Positions 20,629 through 32,368 are shown, numbered from the stretch's first letter. The stretch: DNA of 64,000 bases from Exiguobacterium indicum HHS 31 (GCF_001939065.1 NZ_MPSZ01000003.1:1-64000); one strand, 5' to 3'. Translations and numbers: made by a program. Notes: a model not told the origin generated them from the letters alone.

Positions 20629-20657
20629 ATCATAACAGTCCATTTCTCGCCTTGCAA
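20629..20657 (-). promoter_or_regulatory. sigma-A promoter of cggR-gapA operon
   Basis: TTGCAA, 17 bases, TATGAT, about 75 bases before the cggR start codon and immediately upstream of the CggR operator. Confidence 0.8.
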
Positions 20658-20667
20658 GTCTCGTTTC

Positions 20668-20928
20668 TCAAGTTTTTTGAAGTAAGCGGTTTCTTATCGT
20701 TTCCGTCTCGAATTTGCCATAACTCCAGATTTCCTCGTCATGCATGACGACCGGAATCTCGTATAAGAATCGTAGACTGAGCGCTTCATCCTGATCGATG
20801 TTGACTTCCTCGAACGTCCATTCCGGAAACTCATCGAGTACGAAGTCGAGTAAGATGGCGGCCTCTTCACATAGCGTACATCCCGGACGTGAATAGAGTG
20901 TTAAGTGTCTGTGTCGTTTTAATCCCAT
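20668..20928 (-). CDS. glutaredoxin-like thioredoxin-fold protein
   Basis: An 86-residue thioredoxin-fold protein with the redox motif CTLC at residues 17-20 after LYSRPG, and the cis-proline segment EIPVVM near residue 58. The family resembles small glutaredoxins found next to rpoN in Bacillales. The start codon lies inside the last codons of rpoN (ten-base overlap), so translation is coupled to the sigma factor. Redox partner unknown. Confidence 0.85.
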   Translation of the reverse strand: MGLKRHRHLTLYSRPGCTLCEEAAILLDFVLDEFPEWTFEEVNIDQDEALSLRFLYEIPVVMHDEEIWSYGKFETETIRNRLLQKT

Positions 20929-22061
20929 TCTGATTGCGCCTTCCTTTGCTGCATCGTTTTTTTCGTTAAACCAAGCGCTGCCCGGTACTTCGCGACCGTC
21001 CGCCTTGCGACTGTCAAACCGTCTGCTTGCAGACGATCCGTCAATTGCTGATCACTTAACGGACGATCGCTGTATTGAATGTATTCGGCGATCCGCCGTT
21101 TAATCAAAAAACTCGAATCTCCGGTTGTCGTCCGTGAGACGAACAAGTCTTCTAGAGCAACGAGACCATGGACCGTCTCGACGTACTTCGCAGCAATCGC
21201 TCGACCAATCGTTGACGGATGATGCCCCGTCGCCTCAGCGACTTGTTTTTTCGTCAATGGCTCAAGATGCAGTTCTCCTTTGAACCAGCGTTCTTGTCGC
21301 TCAAGCAAAACTGAGAGGATGGCATGCATCGTGACACGGCGTCGTTCGTACGCGCGCAAAAAAGGCGTTGCCTCTTTTAGTTCGAGCCACGTCTGATCCG
21401 TATCGAGTGTCATCCAATCGATCTGAAGTTTTCCATCTAACAGGTGAATCCGTGCTTCTGCAATGACCAATCGTTCTTCTTTAGGAAGATCCGGTGTCCG
21501 GCTCAGGCGTGTCAATCTTTTTCGCAACCGCGCTCGATCCGCCTCACTGTACTGAGCGAATACCTGACTCGCCGGTTCATGTCGCAACCGATCCGTTAGT
21601 CCGATCAATTCCGCGTCGTCAAGCTCGATCGCCTGTAACCATTGGCACTCGCGCTCCGAGCGGGCAGCGATGCCAACTGGTTCACATTGTTGTAAGAGTG
21701 TCCGTGCTTCTGTAATCGTTGCGACATCGGTCGAGAAGGATGCAGCGAGCTGCTCGTCCGATGTCCGCAATAAACCGTCCGCTTCTAAATACACGATGAG
21801 TTGTTCCGCCATATATCCTATTTCCTGTCTGACTGATTCTAAACGTATTTGTGCAAGAAGCTCGTCTTCGTAGGAAGCCAAATGTCCTGCCATCTGCTCG
21901 ACCTCTAGCGAAACCTGATTCGGGTAATGACGATGCAACCGTCGTTTCAACCGTCGCCATTCCTCCTCGAGCTCAGCTGCTGGTTGCTCAAGTACATGTA
22001 ACTGATACTGTTGTGACGCCGATAACGTCATCTGTTGCGTCTGTTCCTGGCGTTGATCCAT
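20919..22061 (-). CDS. rpoN: RNA polymerase sigma-54 factor
   Basis: Sigma-54 directs RNA polymerase to -24/-12 promoters and needs an ATP-driven activator. The 380-residue protein has a glutamine-containing N-terminal activator region (LSASQQYQLHVLEQ), the core-binding domain (residues about 70-240) and a C-terminal DNA-binding part with helix-turn-helix (LTKKQVAEATGHHPSTIGRAIAAKYVET) and the RpoN box ARRTVAKYR near residue 355. It is shorter than most family members (430-480), the acidic linker after region I being nearly absent. No -24/-12 promoter or enhancer-binding activator is seen in this window, so its targets lie elsewhere. Confidence 0.94.
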   Translation of the reverse strand: MDQRQEQTQQMTLSASQQYQLHVLEQPAAELEEEWRRLKRRLHRHYPNQVSLEVEQMAGHLASYEDELLAQIRLESVRQEIGYMAEQLIVYLEADGLLRTSDEQLAASFSTDVATITEARTLLQQCEPVGIAARSERECQWLQAIELDDAELIGLTDRLRHEPASQVFAQYSEADRARLRKRLTRLSRTPDLPKEERLVIAEARIHLLDGKLQIDWMTLDTDQTWLELKEATPFLRAYERRRVTMHAILSVLLERQERWFKGELHLEPLTKKQVAEATGHHPSTIGRAIAAKYVETVHGLVALEDLFVSRTTTGDSSFLIKRRIAEYIQYSDRPLSDQQLTDRLQADGLTVARRTVAKYRAALGLTKKTMQQRKAQSEWD

Positions 22062-22162
22062 CGATTCCCCTCCCTCACTTCTTATTATAGAAGAAACGTT
22101 TTAAGAAACGTGCTCTGAACCCCTTTTGAGTCGCCGGAGAAAAGAAAAGTCCTGCTTCCCTA

Positions 22163-22191
22163 TTGCTTTTCTGAAAAAATGTCGCTATACT
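22163..22191 (+). promoter_or_regulatory. sigma-A promoter of tRNA-Arg
   Basis: TTGCTT, 17 bases, TATACT, 24 bases before the tRNA. Confidence 0.75.
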
Positions 22192-22214
22192 ATTAATTGT
22201 TCAGTACATCAGAT

Positions 22215-22290
22215 GCACCCGTAGCTCAGGGGATAGAGCACTGGTTTCCGGTACCAGGTGTCGGGAGTTCGAATCTCTCCGGGTGTACCA
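22215..22290 (+). tRNA. tRNA-Arg (anticodon CCG)
   Basis: A 76-base cloverleaf. Acceptor arm GCACCCG/CGGGTGT, anticodon arm CTGGT-TTCCGGT-ACCAG giving anticodon CCG (reads CGG), T-arm GGGAG-TTCGAAT-CTCTC(C), encoded CCA end. It has its own promoter and terminator. Confidence 0.97.
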
Positions 22291-22303
22291 TTTATTCAAC
22301 TAC

Positions 22304-22335
22304 AAGGCAATGCCAGCAATGGCATTGCCTTTTTT
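22304..22335 (+). terminator. terminator of tRNA-Arg
   Basis: AGGCAATGCC, six bases, GGCATTGCCT, then a T-run. Confidence 0.9.
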
Positions 22336-22397
22336 CTATATTGATATGTTTCATTTGCCCTTGTAATGGAAAAATACCTAAAAGTCGCATCGTATCT

Positions 22398-22427
22398 TTT
22401 GACCAATATTGACCAAAGGATTATGAT
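22398..22427 (+). promoter_or_regulatory. clpP promoter with CtsR box
   Basis: TTGACC, 17 bases, TATGAT. Read on the minus strand, GGTCAATATTGGTCAAA (22398-22414) matches the CtsR heptad repeat GGTCAAANANRGTCAAA at 15 of 17 positions and covers the -35 box, so heat-shock repression by CtsR is expected. Confidence 0.82.
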
Positions 22428-22478
22428 AAGGATAAGTCGAATAGGAAGCTACATACCAACTATAAGGAGGCAAAGACT

Positions 22479-23057
22479 ATGTTAATTCCAACAGTCATCG
22501 AACAAACAAACCGCGGGGAACGTGCTTACGATATCTACTCACGTTTGCTAAAAGACCGCATCATTCTTCTCGGGAGCGCGATTGACGACAACGTCGCCAA
22601 CTCAGTCGTTGCCCAACTTCTGTTCTTAGCAGCAGAAGATCCAGATAAAGAAATCTCGCTTTACATCAACAGCCCAGGTGGTTCGATCACTGCCGGTATG
22701 GCGATTTACGATACAATGAACTTCATCAAGCCACAAGTCTCAACGATTTGTATCGGTATGGCAGCATCGATGGGTGCGTTCTTGCTCCAAGCAGGCGCAA
22801 AAGGAAAACGTTTCGCGTTACCAAACGCTGAAATCATGATCCACCAACCGCTCGGTGGCACACAAGGTCAAGCATCGGATATTAAAATCCATGCGGAGCG
22901 TATCATCAAAATGCGTGAGCACCTCAACAAAATCATGGCTGAAAACACAGGACAACCACTTGAAGTCATCGAACGCGATACAGAGCGTGACAACTTCATG
23001 TCAGCACAAGCTGCTGCTGATTACGGTCTCATCGACCGCGTCATGGAACGTGCATAA
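22479..23057 (+). CDS. clpP: ATP-dependent Clp protease proteolytic subunit
   Basis: ClpP forms the tetradecameric serine-protease chamber that works with ClpX, ClpC or ClpE, including removal of tmRNA-tagged proteins. The 192-residue protein has the full catalytic triad: Ser97 in GMAASMGAF, His122 in IMIHQPLGG and Asp171. AAGGAGG precedes the ATG. It is monocistronic, with a CtsR-type promoter and a strong terminator. Confidence 0.98.
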   Translation: MLIPTVIEQTNRGERAYDIYSRLLKDRIILLGSAIDDNVANSVVAQLLFLAAEDPDKEISLYINSPGGSITAGMAIYDTMNFIKPQVSTICIGMAASMGAFLLQAGAKGKRFALPNAEIMIHQPLGGTQGQASDIKIHAERIIKMREHLNKIMAENTGQPLEVIERDTERDNFMSAQAAADYGLIDRVMERA

Positions 23058-23064
23058 GTCATTT

Positions 23065-23094
23065 AAAGTGTCTCCTTCGGGAGGCACTTTTTTT
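23065..23094 (+). terminator. clpP terminator
   Basis: AAAGTG(T)CTCC, loop TTCG, GGAG(G)CACTTT, then TTTT. Confidence 0.9.
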
Positions 23095-23139
23095 GTATCC
23101 ATAGAAAAGCGAAGTCTTGTCCATTCATCCGTACATAAT

Positions 23140-23173
23140 AAAAAAACCTCCCGTTCCTTATAGAACGAGAGGG
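23140..23173 (-). terminator. terminator of ribbon-helix-helix gene
   Basis: On the minus strand CCCTCTCGTTC, loop, GAACGGGAGG, then seven T. Confidence 0.85.
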
Positions 23174-23179
23174 CGATGA

Positions 23180-23416
23180 TCAGTCGATCAAGTCTGTGAT
23201 GTCTGAAACGATGTCGTGGTTTTCACGAATCAGCGAGTAGATTGCGTTCGCATGTGGCGAAAGCTCTTCTTCTGCTTGTAATTGTTTCAGGAATAAAGAT
23301 GTTGCGAATGCAACGAGTGTGCTTTTCGGTACACCGATTGATTTTGCTTTTTTCGTTAATACTTCGTCAAACTTCGCGTCTACAGTGAGCGAAATACGTT
23401 TCTTTTCGTTAGCCAT
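23180..23416 (-). CDS. ribbon-helix-helix (CopG/Arc-type) DNA-binding protein
   Basis: A 78-residue protein with an N-terminal beta-strand ribbon (KKRISLTVDAKFDEVL) and two helices (SIGVPKSTLVAFATSLFLKQL), the arrangement of CopG/Arc dimers, followed by an acidic tail. AAGGAG precedes the ATG. It is alone, with its own promoter and terminator and no partner toxin, so a plasmid-type antitoxin role is not supported; a small autoregulated repressor is more likely. A palindrome overlaps its own -10 box. Confidence 0.75.
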   Translation of the reverse strand: MANEKKRISLTVDAKFDEVLTKKAKSIGVPKSTLVAFATSLFLKQLQAEEELSPHANAIYSLIRENHDIVSDITDLID

Positions 23417-23455
23417 TTCAAAAACTCCTTAATTCGAACATTTAGTTGCATCGAC

Positions 23456-23491
23456 TATATATTATAGTAGACTATGGTTCATCCCGCAAGC
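23456..23491 (-). promoter_or_regulatory. promoter with palindromic candidate operator
   Basis: TTGCGG, 17 bases, TATAAT (23463-23491) upstream of the ribbon-helix-helix gene. ACTATA-ATA-TATAGT (23456-23470) is a perfect inverted repeat covering the -10 box, a natural site for self-repression. Confidence 0.65.
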
Positions 23492-23498
23492 GACCCTC

Positions 23499-24455
23499 TT
23501 ATAAGGCCCCTGTCATCGACTCTCCATTCCGTACTTTTTCAGCGATTTGATCAATCTTCCGCAACCGGTGATTGATTCCTGATTTTGAGATGGAGCCGCT
23601 TTCGACCATCTCCCCGAGCTCTTGTAACGTGACGTCTTGATGTGTCACGCGCAAAATCGCGATCTCCTTCAACTTATCCGGTAAAACATCGAGTCCGACC
23701 GTCCGCTCAAGGAACTTGATGTTCTCGACTTGACGTAATGCCGCACCGACCGTTTTATTGAGGTTCGCCGTCTCACAGTTGACGAGACGGTTGACCGAGT
23801 TACGCATGTCTTTTAAGATTCGTACGTCCTCGAACCGTAGCATCGATTGTGTCGCATCGACGAGTTTAAGGAAATCGGAAATCTTCTCGCTCTCCTTGAT
23901 GTAGAGGATGTGTCCCTTTTTCCGTTCAATCGCCTTCGCGTTCAAATCAAAGACGTTCGATAGACCACGGAGCGCTGCATTATGCTCTTCATATAAGCTG
24001 AAAATCTCCAAGTGATATGACGACGTCGCTGGATTGTTGAGCGAACCCCCGGCGAGGAATGCCCCTCGTAAATACGCCCGTGCTTTTCGTTCGTCGTTTA
24101 AGATCGTATCACTGATTGAACGAATCATCGTGAACCCTTCCCCTAAAATTCCGAGGTCCTGCAAAATCTTGTCTGCTTGTTGCTTAACACGGACGATATA
24201 GACATTATTCTTTTTCAGACGCATTTTTTTCCGCACGAGTAAATCGAGATGGACTCCGTACGCTTTTTTCAACAGCGAATAAATCCGGCGCGCAATCGAG
24301 GCATTTTCAGTCGAGATATCAAGTGTCAGACCACGTCCGAGCCCGAACGAGATCGCACCGTTCATCCGGGCAAGCGCCGCGAGTTCCGCCTTCATCTCGT
24401 GATCCGTGATTGGAATCTGCGTTAATTCTTTTTTGACTTCTGAGGCAAAGCTCAT
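23499..24455 (-). CDS. whiA: WhiA, DNA-binding regulator
   Basis: WhiA combines two degenerate LAGLIDADG homing-endonuclease-like domains with a C-terminal helix-turn-helix; in Firmicutes it influences cell division and chromosome segregation. The 318-residue product shows the N-terminal [23 protein letters not shown], the central [17 protein letters not shown] near residue 128 and the C-terminal [14 protein letters not shown]...[10 protein letters not shown] region near residues 270-300. Its start overlaps the end of yvcK by four bases. The gene crh, which follows whiA in Bacillus subtilis, is absent. Confidence 0.95.
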   Translation of the reverse strand: MSFASEVKKELTQIPITDHEMKAELAALARMNGAISFGLGRGLTLDISTENASIARRIYSLLKKAYGVHLDLLVRKKMRLKKNNVYIVRVKQQADKILQDLGILGEGFTMIRSISDTILNDERKARAYLRGAFLAGGSLNNPATSSYHLEIFSLYEEHNAALRGLSNVFDLNAKAIERKKGHILYIKESEKISDFLKLVDATQSMLRFEDVRILKDMRNSVNRLVNCETANLNKTVGAALRQVENIKFLERTVGLDVLPDKLKEIAILRVTHQDVTLQELGEMVESGSISKSGINHRLRKIDQIAEKVRNGESMTGAL

Positions 24456-25450
24456 GTCAGCTCCTCCTTCCCTTCGAGTTGACGCATCCGCCGAATCGAT
24501 AGTACTTTTCGCATGACGAGGCTTGCGACGGCATCTGAGTCATGGCGAATAAAATGATGATTGTAATCGACGATATCATCTGCAAGCACTTCAACGCCTG
24601 CGAGCTCGAATTGTTTTTCATTATAGGTGACGATGTCGGCATGATCCTTTTGATACTTTTTCAAGTAACCGGCATCGATCGACTCATTATTGACGATGAT
24701 CGTATCGACGACGCCTTGACCGAGAAAACGTTCGAGCGTCGATAAATGCTCATTGGCTGTAAATGCCGTCGTCTCGCCTGGTTGTGTCATGACGTTACAA
24801 ATATAGACGACTGGAGCCAGCGATTGCTGAATTGCTTCCCGGATCTCATCAATCAAGACGTTCGGGATGATACTCGTATAAAGACTTCCTGGTCCAAGGA
24901 CGATCACATCAGCATCGAGAATCGCTTGAATCGCTTCCGGTACCGGACGGACATCTTGTTCTTCAAGGAAAATCCGTTCAATCTTCTTACCGACCGTCGG
25001 AATCAGTGACTCGCCTTTGACGATCGTCCCGTCCTCGAACTCGGCACATAACGTAATCGTCCGTTCCGTCGCCGGATAGACTTTTCCTTCTGCGTTCAAC
25101 AGTTGTCCCATGACACCGATCGCTTCGACGAACGAACCGTTACAGAGTTGTGTCGCTGCCGTCAGCATCAAGTTGCCGAGCGAATGCCCATGCAATCCTT
25201 CACCGGTCTCAAACCGGTACTGCATGATTCGGTCCATCAAGGTTTCCGATTTCGACAAGGCGACGATGACATTGCGAATATCGCCTGGTGGCAACATATT
25301 AAACTCCGTCCGCAGACGCCCAGAACTGCCACCGTCATCTGCGACCGTAACGATCGCTGTAATGTCGAGCGGGTAATGCTTCAGTCCACGAAGAAGCGTT
25401 GAGAGTCCTGTCCCGCCACCAATGGCGACGACTTTACGTTCCCATTTCAT
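24452..25450 (-). CDS. yvcK: YvcK/GlmR family protein
   Basis: YvcK binds UDP-N-acetylglucosamine and directs carbon towards cell wall precursors through GlmS, particularly on non-glycolytic carbon sources. The 332-residue CofD-fold protein has [16 protein letters not shown] near residue 8, [13 protein letters not shown] near 36, LPPGDIRN near 54 and [13 protein letters not shown] near 205. The ATG at 25450 is chosen because GGAGG lies seven bases before; it overlaps the rapZ stop as TGATG. Confidence 0.95.
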   Translation of the reverse strand: MKWERKVVAIGGGTGLSTLLRGLKHYPLDITAIVTVADDGGSSGRLRTEFNMLPPGDIRNVIVALSKSETLMDRIMQYRFETGEGLHGHSLGNLMLTAATQLCNGSFVEAIGVMGQLLNAEGKVYPATERTITLCAEFEDGTIVKGESLIPTVGKKIERIFLEEQDVRPVPEAIQAILDADVIVLGPGSLYTSIIPNVLIDEIREAIQQSLAPVVYICNVMTQPGETTAFTANEHLSTLERFLGQGVVDTIIVNNESIDAGYLKKYQKDHADIVTYNEKQFELAGVEVLADDIVDYNHHFIRHDSDAVASLVMRKVLSIRRMRQLEGKEELT

Positions 25451-26319
25451 CACTTCTCCTCCTTCGCATGCACATAATCCCGGTGATTTGTCTCGATGTG
25501 ATACTGCGTCGCGAATTCCTTGCTGATGGCTTCCGCAAACGTGATCGACCGGTGTTTCCCGCCTGTACAGCCGAGGGCGATCACGAGTTGCGACTTTCCT
25601 TCCCGCTCATATTGCGGAATCAAGAACTCGAGTAGATCAACGAGTTTTTTATAAAACAGCTTCGCTTCCGGCCACTGCATGACGTAGGACGCCACTTCCT
25701 CATCGAGTCCTGTCTTTGGACGCAGTTCCGGAATGTAGAACGGGTTCGGTAAGAACCGGAGGTCAAAGACAAGATCGGCATCAAGCGGTAAGCCATGTTT
25801 GAAGCCAAACGACATGACGTTGACTGTAAACGGAATCCGCTCTCCTGTCGTAAACTCTTTCAGCAAACGTTCTTTTAAGGCAAGTGGTTTAATGTCACTC
25901 GTATCGATCAGCATTTGTGCTTTATCACGGAACCCTTCAAGCAACGTCCGCTCACGTTCAATACCGATCAGTGGTGAGTCAGTTGGTGCAAGTGGATGGG
26001 AACGACGTGATTCCTTATAACGGCGTACAAGGACGTCGTTACGCGCATCGAGATAGAGCATCCGAGTCTGTAAGTTCGTCTTTTTCAAATCCTCATAAAC
26101 GACAAAAAAACTATCAATGAAATCACGCGCACGTGTATCGATGGCAACGGCGATTTTAGGACGCACTTGTCCGATGACTTCGATGAGTTGTGGCAATAAC
26201 GTCGGTGGTAGATTGTCGACACAGAAATAGCCTAAATCCTCAAAGCTGTTCATTGCGACTGTCTTTCCAGCCCCACTCATACCCGTGATGATGACAAGTT
26301 GCGGTTGATTCTGTTCCAT
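25450..26319 (-). CDS. rapZ: RapZ/YvcJ nucleotide-binding protein
   Basis: RapZ-family P-loop proteins hydrolyse nucleotides; in Escherichia coli RapZ controls glmS through small RNAs, and in Bacillus subtilis YvcJ affects competence. The 289-residue protein has Walker [11 protein letters not shown] near residue 14, a Walker-B-like segment near [12 protein letters not shown], and the C-terminal domain with [14 protein letters not shown] near residue 255. It starts the rapZ-yvcK-whiA operon; the nudix gene yvcI found upstream in Bacillus is missing. Confidence 0.94.
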   Translation of the reverse strand: MEQNQPQLVIITGMSGAGKTVAMNSFEDLGYFCVDNLPPTLLPQLIEVIGQVRPKIAVAIDTRARDFIDSFFVVYEDLKKTNLQTRMLYLDARNDVLVRRYKESRRSHPLAPTDSPLIGIERERTLLEGFRDKAQMLIDTSDIKPLALKERLLKEFTTGERIPFTVNVMSFGFKHGLPLDADLVFDLRFLPNPFYIPELRPKTGLDEEVASYVMQWPEAKLFYKKLVDLLEFLIPQYEREGKSQLVIALGCTGGKHRSITFAEAISKEFATQYHIETNHRDYVHAKEEK

Positions 26320-26369
26320 CTTTTCGCCCTCCAGACAACAGTTCCGTGTGTATTTTTCGCTTCTTTCTC

Positions 26370-26378
26370 AGTATATCA
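26370..26378 (-). promoter_or_regulatory. extended -10 promoter of rapZ operon
   Basis: TGATATACT, an extended -10 box, begins right after the T-tract of the trxB terminator. No good -35 is present. Confidence 0.55.
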
Positions 26379-26426
26379 TAAAAAAAGAGCCAGCTTCACT
26401 GAAGATACCTTCAATGAAACTGGTTC
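26379..26426 (-). terminator. trxB terminator
   Basis: An 18-base arm (GAACCAGTTTCATTGAAG) pairs with CTTCAGTGAAGCTGGCTC across a four-base loop, with a T-run of seven. Confidence 0.88.
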
Positions 26427-26430
26427 GTTA

Positions 26431-28939
<2,509 letters not shown>

Positions 28940-29018
28940 GATTCAAGCCCCCATAAATAGTAAACTGGTTTCGTAGTTGCAGACACAAGAATACCCTATC
29001 TCTAGGAGGCATGCAACA

Positions 29019-29049
29019 GAAAAAAACGCCGGAGTTCATCCCCAGCGTT
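29019..29049 (-). terminator. terminator after kapB
   Basis: AACGCTGG and CCGGCGTT arms with a T-run on the minus strand. The first arm contains the kapB 3' end. Confidence 0.7.
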
Positions 29050-29416
29050 TTGCATAAATCGATTCCAGTTCTTTGTAATTCTCTAAGCATTTTCGTACAA
29101 AAGCATCCGTCTCTGGATTCAGTCCTTCAAGACGTGCCACGTCCTTGTCATATGCCTGCCGTAAGCTCGTCGCATAATCGGGAATCTCTCCGTCATACGC
29201 ATAAACGACTGCGGGCGAAACCGTGATCTTTTCGTGCTTATGCAAGGCGGTCCGGATATGGAAGAGTGGAACATCGACTTGGTTCGGTTGGTGAAGATCT
29301 CCTTGAACGGGATGCTTCTCAACAGCCAACACCTCAACGACGAGACCTTGTGGACGTTCGGCGAATAATCTTCCGAAATACTTTCCTGTCTTATACGTAA
29401 AGCGGATGTGCGTCAT
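29036..29416 (-). CDS. kapB: kinase-associated protein B homologue
   Basis: The 126-residue product matches the KapB family: YKTGKYFGRL near residue 8, VLAVEKHPVQGDLHQPNQVD near 30 and DVPLFHIRTAL. In Bacillus subtilis KapB is needed for KinB to activate the sporulation phosphorelay. No other sporulation gene is in this window, so here it more likely has a general role. I see no lipoprotein signal. GAAGGA precedes the ATG. It follows yvoF by 30 bases and ends the hprK-lgt-ppaX-yvoF-kapB run. Confidence 0.85.
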   Translation of the reverse strand: MTHIRFTYKTGKYFGRLFAERPQGLVVEVLAVEKHPVQGDLHQPNQVDVPLFHIRTALHKHEKITVSPAVVYAYDGEIPDYATSLRQAYDKDVARLEGLNPETDAFVRKCLENYKELESIYAKRWG

Positions 29417-29446
29417 CTTTTTTCCTTCTTCCTTCTCACAGTTTTG

Positions 29447-29929
29447 TCACATTTCGTGCCGGCGAAGCGGCTGACTCGAGACGCGTTCATTCGGCGCAAT
29501 GTCCCGGTGAACGACCGATCCGGCACCAACGACAGCACCATCTCCGATCGTTACGCCCGGTAGGATTGTCACGTTTGCACCGATCAAGACGTTGCTTCCG
29601 ATGACGACGTCACCTAAACGATACTCCGTCGTCAAATATTCATGACAGAGAATCGTCGTATTGAAGCCGATGATCGTATTGTCACCAATCGTGATCCGCT
29701 CCGGGAACATCGTGTCCGGCATCACCATCAAGGCAAGTGCCGTCTTCTCCCCGATCTTCATTCGAAGACATGTCCGGTAGAGCGCGTTCTTAAAACGTAG
29801 CGACGGAGCGAACCGCCCGATCGTGATGATCGTAAAGCACCACATCACTTTAAAGAACGACACCGTCCGGTACATGTGCCAGAGTGGATTCGTCGTTCCG
29901 ACCTGAAACCGATCAGTTCGCCGCGCCAT
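29447..29929 (-). CDS. yvoF: hexapeptide-repeat acetyltransferase (YvoF-like)
   Basis: A 160-residue left-handed beta-helix acyltransferase of the maltose/galactoside O-acetyltransferase type. The hexapeptide repeats are clear from about residue 75 (ITIGDNTIIGFNTTILCHEY, VVIGSNVLIGANVTILPGVTIGDGAVVGAGSVVHRDI). The start at 29929 follows GGAGGAACAAA and overlaps ppaX by 17 bases. The acceptor molecule is unknown; sitting beside hprK-lgt-ppaX is the same context as yvoF in Bacillus subtilis. Confidence 0.88.
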   Translation of the reverse strand: MARRTDRFQVGTTNPLWHMYRTVSFFKVMWCFTIITIGRFAPSLRFKNALYRTCLRMKIGEKTALALMVMPDTMFPERITIGDNTIIGFNTTILCHEYLTTEYRLGDVVIGSNVLIGANVTILPGVTIGDGAVVGAGSVVHRDIAPNERVSSQPLRRHEM

Positions 29930-30569
29930 TTTGTTCCTCCAGCCAAGCCGCAAGATGATCCATCGAATCAATGATGACGTCCGGCTCGAGTGCCTCTAAG
30001 TACGCGCGTCCTTTGATCGCCCAACCGACCGCGACTGTCTTCAGTCCCGCGTTCTTACCACCGAGAATGTCCGTATCGTTGTCACCGACCATGATCGTTT
30101 CGTCTGCTGTTGCTCCAAGCAACTGCATCGCTTTTTCGAACGGCTCGACGGCTGGTTTTTCTTCCGTTACGTCATCGGCTGCGATGACCGCGTCAAAGAG
30201 TGACGTCAATCCGAACAACTCGATACCGCGGAGGGCGACACGACGACTCTTCGACGTCACGACCGCCATCTTGTATCCTGCTTCATGCAGACGACGCAAT
30301 CCGTCAAGCACACCTGGATACTCGAGCACGAGCGCGTCATGCATCGCGATGTTGTAGCTACGGTAAAAAGCGACCATCTCTTTCCACTGTTCTGCATTCA
30401 TCGCCGAGAACGATTTTTCTAGCGTCGGACCGATGAACGGAAGCAGTTCCGCTTCCGTGAACGTCCGGTCCGGATAATAGTAACTAAGCGTATGCTCGAA
30501 GCTTTTTAAGATCAGTGGATTCGTGTCGATCAACGTGCCATCTAAATCAAACAGTAGCGTGCGAATCAT
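29913..30569 (-). CDS. ppaX: pyrophosphatase PpaX (HAD family)
   Basis: PpaX hydrolyses the pyrophosphate released when HPr kinase dephosphorylates P-Ser-HPr, pulling that reaction. The 218-residue HAD phosphatase has the nucleophile motif DLDGTLIDT at residue 8, threonine/serine motif VVTSKSRR near 106, and the acidic motif MVGDNDTDILGGKNAG near 160. The nearby hprK supports this specific assignment over a general phosphoglycolate phosphatase. Confidence 0.92.
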   Translation of the reverse strand: MIRTLLFDLDGTLIDTNPLILKSFEHTLSYYYPDRTFTEAELLPFIGPTLEKSFSAMNAEQWKEMVAFYRSYNIAMHDALVLEYPGVLDGLRRLHEAGYKMAVVTSKSRRVALRGIELFGLTSLFDAVIAADDVTEEKPAVEPFEKAMQLLGATADETIMVGDNDTDILGGKNAGLKTVAVGWAIKGRAYLEALEPDVIIDSMDHLAAWLEEQNGAAN

Positions 30570-30572
30570 CGA

Positions 30573-31406
30573 TTACTTCGCCTCCTTTTTCGAACCGTCC
30601 AAGTAACGAACGGCGTTGCGGCGAACGACCATCATGATCACACCGAAGATGATCAGACAGATTGAGACGATTTGCGCTGTCCGGAGTCCATCCCCCATCA
30701 TCAGACTGTCCGTCCGGAGTCCTTCAATATAAAAGCGTCCGATTGAATACCACACGAGGTAACCGAGGAAGACATACCCACGACGTGGATTGAACTTCAT
30801 CCGCCAGACGATCAACAGAATGACACCGATGATGTTCCAGATGCTTTCATAGAGAAACGTCGGTAGGTAGTACGTCCCGTCGATGTACATCTGGTTAACG
30901 ATCCAGTTCGGTAAGTGCAGCGTATCTTGTAAGTACGACCATGTCGTTTCGCCACCGTGTGCTTCTTGGTTGAAGAAGTTACCCCAGCGTCCGACGGCTT
31001 GTCCGAACAAGAGGGATGGTGCCAAGATATCAGCGATTTGCCAGAACGAGATCTTTTTCTTACGCGTATAGATAATGACCGTCAAAATCGCACCGATGAT
31101 CGCACCGTGAATCGCGATCCCACCTTGGCGGATATTGATGATTTGGTCAAGATGTTGACTATAGTAGTTCCACTCGAACGCGACGTAGTAAATCCGGGCA
31201 CAGATGATACTGATCGGAATCGACCAGATGACGACATCGACCGCATACTCTTCGTTAAAGCCGATCCGCTTCGACTCGAAGATTGCAATCAACAGACCGA
31301 CGACCGCACCGAGTGCGATGACGATGCCGTACCAGTAAATCGGTACAGGACCGAGTTCAATCGCCACGCGGTCAAACGTTGGTTGTACAGAGGCTAAAGT
31401 TCCCAT
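30573..31406 (-). CDS. lgt: prolipoprotein diacylglyceryl transferase
   Basis: Lgt transfers diacylglycerol from phosphatidylglycerol to the lipobox cysteine of lipoproteins, such as RbsB and CccB in this window. The 277-residue integral membrane protein has seven likely helices, the conserved GGIAIHGAIIGA near residue 96 and the signature GRWGNFFNQEAHGG near residue 138. The ATG at 31406 overlaps the hprK stop as TGATG; GGGAATGGTGG lies upstream. Confidence 0.96.
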   Translation of the reverse strand: MGTLASVQPTFDRVAIELGPVPIYWYGIVIALGAVVGLLIAIFESKRIGFNEEYAVDVVIWSIPISIICARIYYVAFEWNYYSQHLDQIINIRQGGIAIHGAIIGAILTVIIYTRKKKISFWQIADILAPSLLFGQAVGRWGNFFNQEAHGGETTWSYLQDTLHLPNWIVNQMYIDGTYYLPTFLYESIWNIIGVILLIVWRMKFNPRRGYVFLGYLVWYSIGRFYIEGLRTDSLMMGDGLRTAQIVSICLIIFGVIMMVVRRNAVRYLDGSKKEAK

Positions 31407-32341
31407 CAAAGACCACCATTCCCATCTTCAATTGCTTGCGCGAGACGTCCCGCGAATTCTTCTGCTGTGTTGATGCCCATGTTCTTCAGACGATAGTTCA
31501 TCGCTGCGACTTCGATGATGACAGCGAGGTTTCGTCCAGGACGGACGGGAATCGTCAGGAACGGAATTTCCGTATCGATGATTTGGAGTGTCTCTTGGTC
31601 CAGACCGACGCGGTCATAGACTTTCGATTGATCCCAAATCTCGAGGTTACAGACGAGGCTGATCTTCTTATGCGAGCGAACCGCACCTGCACCGAACAAC
31701 GTCATCACATCGATGATCCCGATTCCACGAATCTCAAGCAGATGTTGAATCAACTTAGGTGCTGTCCCAACGAGAATCCCGTCACCAGTTTGACGAATCT
31801 CAACTGAGTCATCTGCCACTAGGCGGTGACCCCGCTTAACGAGTTCGAGTGCCGTTTCCGATTTACCAACACCACTTGCACCTTTGATGAAGACACCGAC
31901 ACCATAGATATCGACGAGGACACCATGCATCGCCGTCGTTGGTGCGAGTTCCGCTTCCAGGAAGTTCGTGATCTGTGACTCGACCGATGTCGTATGCCCT
32001 TTTGTCGTCAACAGTGGCACGTTCGTCTCGTCTGCGGCTTGGATGATCGCTTCCGGTACGTCGAATCCACGTGTGATCAAGATACCAGGTGTTTCATCCG
32101 TACAGAGGATGTTCGCTCGTTCGCGTTGTTCCTCGTACGTTAAATTATTGAAGAACGTCAATTCTGTTTTTCCGAGAATCTGGAGACGTTCTGCCGGGTA
32201 ATAGGCATAATAACCGGCAAGCACAAGGCCAGGTCGGCACAAATCAGCCGTCAGAATCGGACGATGTAAGCCCTCTTCTCCCGTGACGATGTGGAGATTG
32301 AATTGTTTTACGATTTCAGCTGTTCGCACTTTTGGTTGCAC
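31406..32341 (-). CDS. hprK: HPr kinase/phosphorylase
   Basis: HprK phosphorylates Ser46 of HPr when fructose bisphosphate is high, creating the co-repressor for CcpA. The 311-residue protein has the N-terminal domain (GKTELTFF near residue 55), the P-loop [10 protein letters not shown] near residue 155 and the signature [20 protein letters not shown] near residue 200. The start codon is GTG. It heads the hprK-lgt-ppaX-yvoF-kapB operon and links to the cre-type site at the rbs promoter. Confidence 0.97.
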   Translation of the reverse strand: MQPKVRTAEIVKQFNLHIVTGEEGLHRPILTADLCRPGLVLAGYYAYYPAERLQILGKTELTFFNNLTYEEQRERANILCTDETPGILITRGFDVPEAIIQAADETNVPLLTTKGHTTSVESQITNFLEAELAPTTAMHGVLVDIYGVGVFIKGASGVGKSETALELVKRGHRLVADDSVEIRQTGDGILVGTAPKLIQHLLEIRGIGIIDVMTLFGAGAVRSHKKISLVCNLEIWDQSKVYDRVGLDQETLQIIDTEIPFLTIPVRPGRNLAVIIEVAAMNYRLKNMGINTAEEFAGRLAQAIEDGNGGL

Positions 32342-32368
32342 GCTTCGTCAGCCCCTTTCACTTGAAGT

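Noticed and set aside
23180-23416. Toxin-antitoxin module
   Set aside because: The ribbon-helix-helix gene has no partner gene; clpP and whiA are on either side.
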